In this document: in pieces, positions 21,664 to 30,600 of the stretch
How the letters are laid out: each line of letters starts with the position of its first letter
How positions within the stretch are numbered: the stretch's first letter is position 1
From: Closterium sp. Naga37s-1
Taxonomy: Eukaryota; Streptophyta; Zygnematophyceae; Desmidiales; Closteriaceae
Reading direction: 5' to 3'
DNA length: 64,000 bases
Assembly: GCA_947471745.1 (NCBI GenBank)
Contig: CANJKZ010000932.1
Location: 620,001-684,000 of the forward strand
Program-made: the position numbers and the translations under genes
The notes under the pieces: generated by a model
Databases searched by the model: none
Told to the model about the DNA's origin: nothing
Seen by the model: only the letters and a program-made list of their open reading frames with translations

Positions 21664-24600
21664 GCATGCATGCATTTGCTAGGATATGATCACTGTATTG
21701 TTTGTTCTGTTTATATCACTCTGCATGTGAACTGGCCTTGTGGTCCTTTGTTTGTGCTTGGACTGCGTGATGACTTTGTGATCCACCCTGAGCTCATTTT
21801 GCTTTTCTTGACTGGTCTTGTGACCACTTGTTTTCCCCATTTTGCCTATGAAGGTGTGTCAGAATATTATAGTTTTTACATTTGTGTAGGCTGTAATGGG
21901 GTAGCCCATAAGGGGTACAACCCAATTAGGGTTAGTACTTGTACTCAGTTGTTTCATAGTTCATTCATTCTCGTTCATTCTCTTCACATCATATTGGGAC
22001 GATTTGATACGAGCTTTGCCACACATGAAAGGGAAATCTCAACTAGTCTGGAGGCCACGGCATGCGATGTAGTGAGATCCCCATTGACAACAGAAGTACC
22101 ATTCCCTCTCTTCACCTGCTCCTCCACCAGTCAAGATTGGGAGGAAGAGAAAGGGGGAGGATGCGAGAAGGTGTTGTAAGGAGGGAATGAGAGGGAAGAG
22201 GTAGGCGAGAAGGATAAGGGAAGTGATGCGGGACAGGAAGAAGAAAGTGAGATTGAGAGAGTGAGACGGGGCAATGGAAGGGTTTTCATGAAACAAACTG
22301 CGATGTAAACGGAAAATCTCCAACATACGGAAAGTCAGGAAGAGGGATCAATGGTTGGAATAAAGAAGCAGCAGCATACCTAGTCCTTGATGTGGATATG
22401 CGATCCATCTTCACAAAGGAGGATGACATGCTTGCAGGTGAGTAGCTCCATCATGACCACTCCAAAGCTGGGGAGAGCAGTGTGGGCGAGAGGGACAGGG
22501 GAGGGAGGAGAGGGACGAATGGAGCAGAGCGAGAGAGAGGGAGAGAGAAATAGAAAGAGAGAAGGGGGGGGGGGGGGGGGGGGGAGAGGTCAATAATGCC
22601 TCATTTGCCTTACATTTCCTCACTTTTTAGTTTCAGTTTTGAGTTCTCTTCATTCTTAGCTACCTAGAGCCTCGCTCAGGAGGCCTTCGGCCGCCCTCGC
22701 TCGCCCCACCTCGTGAAGGCCGTTGGAGCTCGTCATCTCTTCCACTATAACACCAGAAATGAACACACATGCAGAAAGGCCTGCCTCAACGCCTACAAGG
22801 GCACCCACACAAAATCCAATCAACAACAGGGGAGGCAACACTACGTGGGAACTTGTGACGCAAGCAGCGGGGGACAGCTCAGCCGACACATCGCCCAAAT
22901 CCTGCATGTCCGCCATCTCCGACTTTCTAGCGGCAGTGCTCGGCACGTCGCCGCCACGCGCACCCTCGCCAACGCCAAATCGGGAGGGCAGAAGCCCAGC
23001 AGCGCCAATCTACGGCAGCAACAACGGCAGCTGACGTAGCGCCAGCGCCAGTCTTGGCACCAGCTGCAGTGCCCACCATGCCAGCAAGTCCCACGACGCC
23101 AGCATGAGCCATGGACTCCCTACCTCGAGGAGCAGAGGATTCCAAAGAGGCTGGCCACCCCACGCCCTCCTTGGCGTCACCGCACAGCCCGCCAGGCCTG
23201 CCGCGCCTCGACAACAAACGCCCACCAGGCACCCCCCGGTCACTCCTCAAGACCCTCCTGAAGAAGCTCCCCCAGCGCGCCCGAGGCCTGCAGCACCTGC
23301 CCGGGCTGCTAGCGACTTCCTCCTCTCCCCCCCACTCTCGCTGCGAGCGCTCTCCACCGGCACTGGAAGGAGCCCAGCAAAGTCGCGCAGGAGGGCGCGG
23401 GTGCATAAGGGAGTCAACCTCCCCGCAAGCAGCTCGCCTCGACGTGCCTACTCAGCAGGGGCACATCACATAGCACCACCCTCCGTGCAACCGTGAGGGT
23501 CGCTCATCCTACCAGCACCGAAACGCTGTCGAGTGAGCGCACTTCTCCCCTTTCTACTCGGGACTCCATTCTACATGCGGCGAACTGCGAGCGGAGCTTC
23601 GCGCACGTCTCAGCGCCCCCCGTCCTCACCACCCTGTCGGGGTTGGCGCGCCCGCAAAGCACGATCCGCCGTCACCCACAGCATGCTCCACGACTAACCC
23701 TTGGAACCTCTCCACCGCAAGCACCGCTTCCGCATTCGACCAGGAGAGCGGAGCCCCTTCGACCTGGGCAGCTGGGAGGACATCAGAAGCAGCAGGCCCC
23801 ACAGGTACACCCCACACAGCGCCGACGGCGCAGCACGCACCACAGGCGGAAGCAGCACAACCAGCCGCGGAGGGAAGCAGTGCAGGCCCAATTGTGCAGT
23901 CGCTGCACACCCAGTGACGCCACTGACGATTGCGGCGGACCCGGCCACGACGAGGGACGGAACGTGGAATCCGGTGCGTGGAAACGGCAGGCGCCTGGTG
24001 GTCATGGTGGTTGCGTACGAGGAGGGCGCGCAGGAGGCATGCGACGCAGGATGCAACGACAGGCGTGGGCGTAACGGGGGCGGGAGAGGCACACGGCGGA
24101 GTCCAACAGGAGCCACGGAGGGCGATGCCACGGCGAGCAGAAGCTCGAGCTCTTATAGGCCAAACCCTAGTGGCGAGCCCCCCCTGCTCCGACGAGCGTC
24201 AAGACTCCGTCCCGCTGGCAAGGCGTGCGCGACACACACGAGATGGAGACACTCACTTTGTGACCCCCTCACCATGTGATCCCCCTCACGGTAGACAACT
24301 ATCTGCAGCACAACTATCAGCCTGCCAGCTTTCTGAGCGGGACGACCTGTCCGATCCGAAATGGTGGCGGGCTGGGACCTGTCTATTCCTACAGACAGTC
24401 GTCAGTCCCCACTGGCACGACGACTTCCGAGGCAGAAGAGTTCGCAGTGTGCTGGCTGACACCCCTGTTCAGGCTGTCGCGCGACAACACCAACTCGGAA
24501 GCTGCTTGGCGACTGTTCACCTTTTTGCCGCGCTTGACTCTCTAGGCAGCCCGGCAGGCTGGGGAAGGTTGGAGGGAAGTCAAAAAGCGAGTCGTAGTGT

Positions 24601-27600
24601 TCAGGTCGGGGAAATGGCAGGAACTGTCTGATGGGGCAACACAGGCACTGGAACTACCTCCCCCCCGCCAACCAAACCCTGATTCCCATGGACAAGCTGC
24701 ACGCGCGGAAGGACTGACTCGGCGGGGAAATTTGGGCAAAGCCGTACAAGCCCTGACCCCTGCACCCCTCTCACCTGCGACACCTGACACTGTAGCCAAC
24801 CTGGAAGCAAAACACCCACCTGCTACACTTCCGCCCCCAGACTGGTTACCAGATTTCCCTACAACAACAGCAATCAACCTCAATTTTGAGGACTTCAAGC
24901 GCACCCTCGCCAAATGCCCCAGTGGGGTCGGAGCAGGGCCATTGCGAATGACCTTTGAAATCATGCGCGATGTTGTGCGCACCAATCCCGACATCTGCGA
25001 TGCGAGCACCTCCATGGGGTTACCCTCTTTCTGCTGCGAGGGGCTGTCCCCAGAACGGTGATGGCCTTCCTTACACAAGCACGGTTACTCGCCTTCGCAA
25101 AGCCAGGTGGGAGAGTTCGCCCAAATGCCTCATCCGCCTGGCAGCTAAGGCTTCACTCCGTGCCCTCGGCCCAGAAACCCGTTCCTTCTTACAACCTCTT
25201 CAGTTTGCAGCGCGTACTTACCCGATGTAATCGCCTTCACCCCTCCTACTCACAGCCTTCACCCCTCCTACTCACAGCCTTCACCCCTCCTACTCACAGC
25301 CTTCACCCCTCCTACTCACAGCCTTCACCCCTCCTACTCACAGCCTTCACCCCTCCTACTCACAGCCTTCACCCCTCCTACTCACAGCCTTCACCCCTCC
25401 TACTCACAGCCTTCACCCCTCCTACTCACAGCCTTCACCCCTCCTACTCACAGCCTTCACCCCTCATACTCACAGCCTTCACCCCTATGTTGGAAAAGTC
25501 GCGCCCAGCGCATTATACGCAAGCGTATATACGCTTGCGTATAGTGCGTTATGCGCTTCGTGAGTGACTTTGAAAGTCGCAGAAAGTACGCTGCCCGGGC
25601 AGCAAAAGGTTTTTACCGGGCAGACGAAAAAAACCGCCGAAGGAGGGGGGGGGAGTGGTGGTTTTACCGAATTTCATATATTGAAAAAACCTTACATTCT
25701 CAACTACTCTAAGCAAGCAACATGCATCTCTCCTACCCCACCCCCTAGCAACATGCTCGGGGTAGGGTAGGAGAGATGCATTCTCAACTACTCTAAGCAA
25801 GCAACATGCAACTCCTCTACTTGTACTCATCCTCCAGCTCATCCTCCTCCCCCTCCTCCTCATCCTCCTCCAGAACCTCGTTGTACCCTTCCGGCAGGGA
25901 GGCCTCAGGGATGTTCCCCGGGAGAACCGTCACCCCCTCAGCCCCCTTGTGCCAGTTGCGCACAATGTTCCAATTGTGCGCAACATACACGAGGTCCCGA
26001 CACTTCTCGGACCCCAACCTGTTGCGCTTGGCAGTGTGGATCGATTCCCACACTGCCCAGTTCCTCTCACACGCCGATGCGGACACTGGCTGAGAGAGAA
26101 CGCGGCAAGCGAGCGTTGTCAGCTCGGGGTGCTCCGTCCCGTGCCACGTCCACCACTGGACGGCCGTCTTCTTACCGGCCTTCACGAGCTCACGGTTAGA
26201 GATGGCGTCGGGTAGGCCGAAGCTCCCCTGAAGGGTGTTGAATGCCGTCAGGCCGTCCTGGATGACGTGGGATGCGCGCAGCTCCTCGCCCTCCTTGCGC
26301 GTGACGGTCCGCCCTGCGTAGTGACGAGCGACAAACGCTTTGAAGACGCGAGTACACTCCAGGTCGGTGCGGAAGATGCCTTCCTCTTGGTTGACCGGGT
26401 TGAGGATCCGGCCAACCACGTGCATGGCACACGCCATGCTATGGTCCCAGCGCTTTTGGACGATGTTGGTCACCTCCGTGCGTTCACTGCTGGACAGCAC
26501 CAATCCCGCCTCCTCCTCCTCCAGCTTCGCATTGATGTCTTCCGCGAGCTGCAGCATCAGATCGTACATCCTGCCCATCATGCCCTTGGCCGTCGAGTCG
26601 GTCTTGCGCATGACGACAAAGGGGATCTTCAGGAGGGCGACGAAGAACTCCGCACCTTTCCACCACACGGCATCCATGATCATGGTTGCGAAGGGCTCGA
26701 CCGGCGGCTTCCTCCCCTTCGCCCAAGCCTGCCACTCCGGGCTCAGCACCATCTGCGTCAATGCACTCCGCACCTCGCAAAGCCGCTGCACCGCGATGAA
26801 TTGCGTGCCAAATCTGGTGCCCGCCGGCTTCAGCACCTGCTTCCCCTTCCCTCCCTTCACCTGCGGGCTTCGCATGTAACCGTTGGTGAAATGGTGGGCA
26901 CGCACAAAGGTAATAATCACCCCCGCCTTAGCCACAATGTCCTTCGCCCAATCCATTTCACCAATGTCCTCCATGAGCAGATCCATGACGTGAGTAGCGC
27001 ACGGCACATGCTCAATGTGAGGATACTCAAGCATGAGTTCCCTACATGCAGCCGCATAATTGCTGCCCCCATCCATGCATAACGCAACTATGTTGGCGGG
27101 CCCCACCTTCTCAATGATCGGGCGCAAAACGGATGCAATGTAACCTCCCGTCTTCGTCTCCAACTTACAGTCGATGCTTTCGGTGAACACTGCACCGGAA
27201 TCGTTGATGAGCAGGATGTTGGCTTGGGGACGGCCACTTTTGTCCGTCATCATGTCCGAGCCTATCGTCACGCCATCCCGCTTCCAGCTCGCAGTGATGG
27301 GAGCGAGCCCCCTCTCGATCTTTTCGCGGCAGCGCGCAAGGCCGGTGCCACCAACATACCGCCGCTTCGGGGGAACGTAGCCATGGCCCGCGTCCGTGAT
27401 GCAGCGCACAGCGTTGCGCCAGGGAGGGTGATCGGCGAGATGCTCCGGGAGGTGAAGTGCCGCCCACATGAGGCAGATGGCGTCGTCTGCCGATTCCTTC
27501 GCACACGACGCCCCTTCCCCGTAGAAGTCTTCGATGCACTGCTTCTTCGCTCCACCCGCACACGCCTCGATCGCCATCTCCTCCGCCTTCTTCTTCCCTT

Positions 27601-30600
27601 CCCTGCGGGCGTGTTTGCCTTCGTACAATTCGCGGACGGCGCCGCGGTCAGCAGAAGGGATAGGCGCCTTGCAAAGACGGACGTCCTTCCGTTTCAGCCC
27701 TTTCCAGCGCGTGATGTGTTGCGCGCAACGGTGGGCGCCGCAACACCTAGCCGTAGCCGCCCTCCCCGGGCTCCCACATCTCAACCCCGGAGGCGTTCAA
27801 ATCCTGGGCAGGCCCATAGGAACCCTGGAGTACTGCCGCGCCTTCGTGCTCCACCAGCTGGACAGCACAGCCTAAACTCTCCCCGCCCTCTAAAAAATGC
27901 ACCCTCAGATCACCCTGCTCCTCCTCTCGCGCTGCATCTCGCGAAAGGTGGGATACCTCTTCCCATGTACACCCTCCTCTACCCTCGCCATGCACGAGTG
28001 CTCTACCTGGGAGAAGGCGCTCCTGCAAACGGCGTTGGGCGCATGCAGCATCAAGGTTCCCCGGGCCCGATCCGACCTGGAGGCACTCTGGCGCCAGGCC
28101 AGCCTTCCTATCATGATAGGAGGGCTGGGCCTCATTGATCCTGTGGTGGAATCTGCACCCGCCTATCTGGCCAGCACCACTCAAACGGCACAACTTCTGT
28201 GGGCGCTACAGCTGCCTCATAGCCACCCGCTCTACCCCCTGCTGCCAGTCCTTCAAGGGCCTTCCTCCTCCAACCTCCCACTGCACACGCTACTGTGGGA
28301 GTGCAAACCCATGCTACTGAGGAAGCCCAAGCACTGCTAGAACGCGTGGAAGCTACAGAAACACGGCTGCAGCACCGCCTCCCCCAGCTCCTCAACAGGG
28401 ACCAGGTAGCAGCACTGATTGAGGACTCACGGCACAGGGGCTCCACCCCAGCCCTTGGCCACACCCGGCGACTCACCTCGCTGCAAGGAGGGGGGGGGCG
28501 CGGCGAACTGGGTACTGGCCTTACCATGCAGCCAAGACCTTAGCCTCAGCCAAGACCTTAGCCTCAGCCAAGACCTTAGCCTCAGCCCAGGACTGCCCAT
28601 GAACGGGACCCTGGCAACTGCAGCTGCAAGAAGAAGGTAGCTATCCCGGACCATACCCATCTCTTCCCAGCATCTCCTTCGCTGTGGGGACGGAGCCGAC
28701 TGCACCACCACTCACAACAACCTCGCTAACGTGGTGCCACGAATGGCACGGGAGGCGGGTTTCATCGTGCACAAGGAATCAACCCCCTCTGCTGCCCACG
28801 ATGACTCACCTCGAGCCGATGTCGTGATGAGGGACAGAACCACGGGCGAGTCATGGGTAGTCGACGTTACGGTCGGATGCCCCATGACCAAAAACAGGGA
28901 CAAGAGGGCCAAAAAGCCGACAAAGTGGGCAGCGGAGGAAGCGGCAAAGAAAAAGGAGCGACTGTACAAAAATTGCCTGGACCACCTTTGGTTTTTCCAC
29001 CAGACAGTTGATACCGCCAGGCTGAGCCACTCTCTACAGACACTCAAAGAATATTATAACCACTTTAGCCAGCGGTGGGCAATTGCACTTCAGCAAAGCC
29101 AAGCCAACGCGCTGCATGCAAAGCCCAACCGAGTGGTAGAGGCATCTTACCCACAAGCAGCAACTGACCCGTGGCCCATAGCCCTTAGGGACCTGCTAGT
29201 GGTCCAGGAGGGTTGAGTGGGAGAGTGGACCTCCCCAGCTCCCACCCTCCTAAGTCCTGGACCTCAGCTCGGGTATCAACTGTCCAGCCACGCCACGCCA
29301 CTGCTGGCCAGCAGAGCGCAGGGCACCAGCGCGTAGCCCATGGCGCACAATATGGCCAGCCACCCCCTGCTAGACGTCAATCCACTACCTATGGGCACTT
29401 ACAGGCTGTTTGGTAGGCTTCTAGAGTGGCTTCACATTTATGTCACATCACTTACCTTCTTGAAGTTGTCGTTTTCGTAGCAATAGGTTAGTCTCAATAG
29501 TCCATGCATGCCTTACACTTGCTCTACCGTTTGTTATATTCAATGAGAAGGGACCCTTAGAGAGGGAGAGAGAACGCCCACCATGTGCAACCATGTGGAA
29601 CCATATGGAACCATGTGGAACGTTGGAAGTATAGCGAAGAGAGAGCACCTGAGTGAGACGAGAGACGAGGACCTGCGTACTTGGGCAAAGAACAAAAAAA
29701 CGGCAGCCTATCCACATGTGCGCATGCACACGCCTTCCCACCTGTACACATCAGCACTTGGAGTGGCCTTGTGAGTGATACTCTAGACAGGGTCCACATA
29801 GCCCGGCGTGCCCATCACTTCTGTGGACTGCAGTGAGCGGCTGCCCTCGACAATCTTCAGCAAACCAAAGTCTGCCAGCTTCGCCTGCAAGATGGAGAAG
29901 AGAGCACAAATTTGTCACGGAGATGGATGAAACAGAGACAAAGTGATCCGCAGTGTTACAGAGTCACTGGTTATCCAAATCCAAAGAATGTTGGCTTTTT
30001 GTGGAGAGAAGGCAACTGCATGTCATGCCCATCAGCGCCTTCACTCGCCAGCACTCGCCAGCACTCGCCAGCACTCGCCAGCACTCGCCTTCACTCGCCT
30101 GCATGTGGGCGTCCAGCAGGATGTTGGCGGGCTTGATGTCGCGATGCACGATGCCAAAGCTGTGCAGATACTCCAGCGCCCGTGCCACTCCTATCAGAAT
30201 GTCCAGCCGCTGTTGCAGGGTCAGGGGGGTGATATCACCTGACACTCAGAACAAAGGGGAAGAAGATATGAGAGAGGAAAAGGTAAGGGATGAGACGAAA
30301 ACAAAGGGTAGCAGGCAAACTTGCCCTCCCTTCATGTGAAGAACTCCAGCCAATGGGCACAGCCACCATCAGCCAATGGGCACAGCCACCATCAGCCAAT
30401 GGGCACAGCCACTATCAGCCTTGACTCTTCTCCTAAAAGCTTGCATTCCCTTCCCTCCCACATCCCTCTCTTCTCCTCCTTTCTTTTCTTCTCACTCCCA
30501 CTCCCCCCCTCGCTGTTGGTCCCACACCCCACGCTGCAACTCACCTGTGGCATGCCCACATGTGTCGTCACCATCGCCATGCGAGCGGTGGTGCCCACCT

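Larger units (their letters stand above)
4066..21988 (+). mobile_element. 17.9-kb nested Copia complex in the last kinase exon (elements B and C)
   Basis: The left end is a 5' LTR with primer site, leader and gag (B, to 6602). The right end is Copia pol and a 3' LTR (C, 14925..21988). TCATA occurs directly before the left LTR (4061..4065) and directly after the right LTR (21989..21993). The kinase exon reads on in frame across the two flanks once one TCATA is removed. So B and C are two halves of one insertion. About 8.3 kb of other transposon sequence now replaces the protease-coding segment between them. The two LTRs differ at roughly 9-10 positions plus a 6-bp gap, so the insertion is not recent. 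Confidence 0.9.
22640..29300 (+). mobile_element. Decayed LINE with restriction-like endonuclease end, carrying a hAT insertion
   Basis: Plus strand, inside the kinase intron between exons i and j. Fragments in order: a Pro/Ala-rich N-terminal region (22723..24300); a pre-RT region (24597..25061, FRSGKWQELSDG, TLAKCPSGVGAGPLRM); the RT start (ARLLAFAKPGGRVRP, then LIRLAAKASLRALGPE in another frame, to 25230); a hAT insertion; the RT thumb (GVQILGRPIG, HPQITLLLLSRCISRKVGYL, 27770..28340); and the C-terminal endonuclease. The catalytic RT core is missing. Ends are approximate; no poly-A tail or target duplication was found. Confidence 0.7.

Noticed and set aside
23626..24631. Several overlapping 100-230-codon ORFs as host genes
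   Set aside because: They are in competing frames within the decayed LINE N-terminal region and none has a domain I recognise.
25500..25560. Palindrome of TACGCAAGCGTA type as an origin or terminator
   Set aside because: It lies in the terminal region of the hAT element; similar TACG-rich inverted repeats occur in the related element at 31129.
26267..27082. Plus-strand ORF of 271 codons
   Set aside because: Antisense to the hAT transposase, whose motifs are recognisable on the minus strand.
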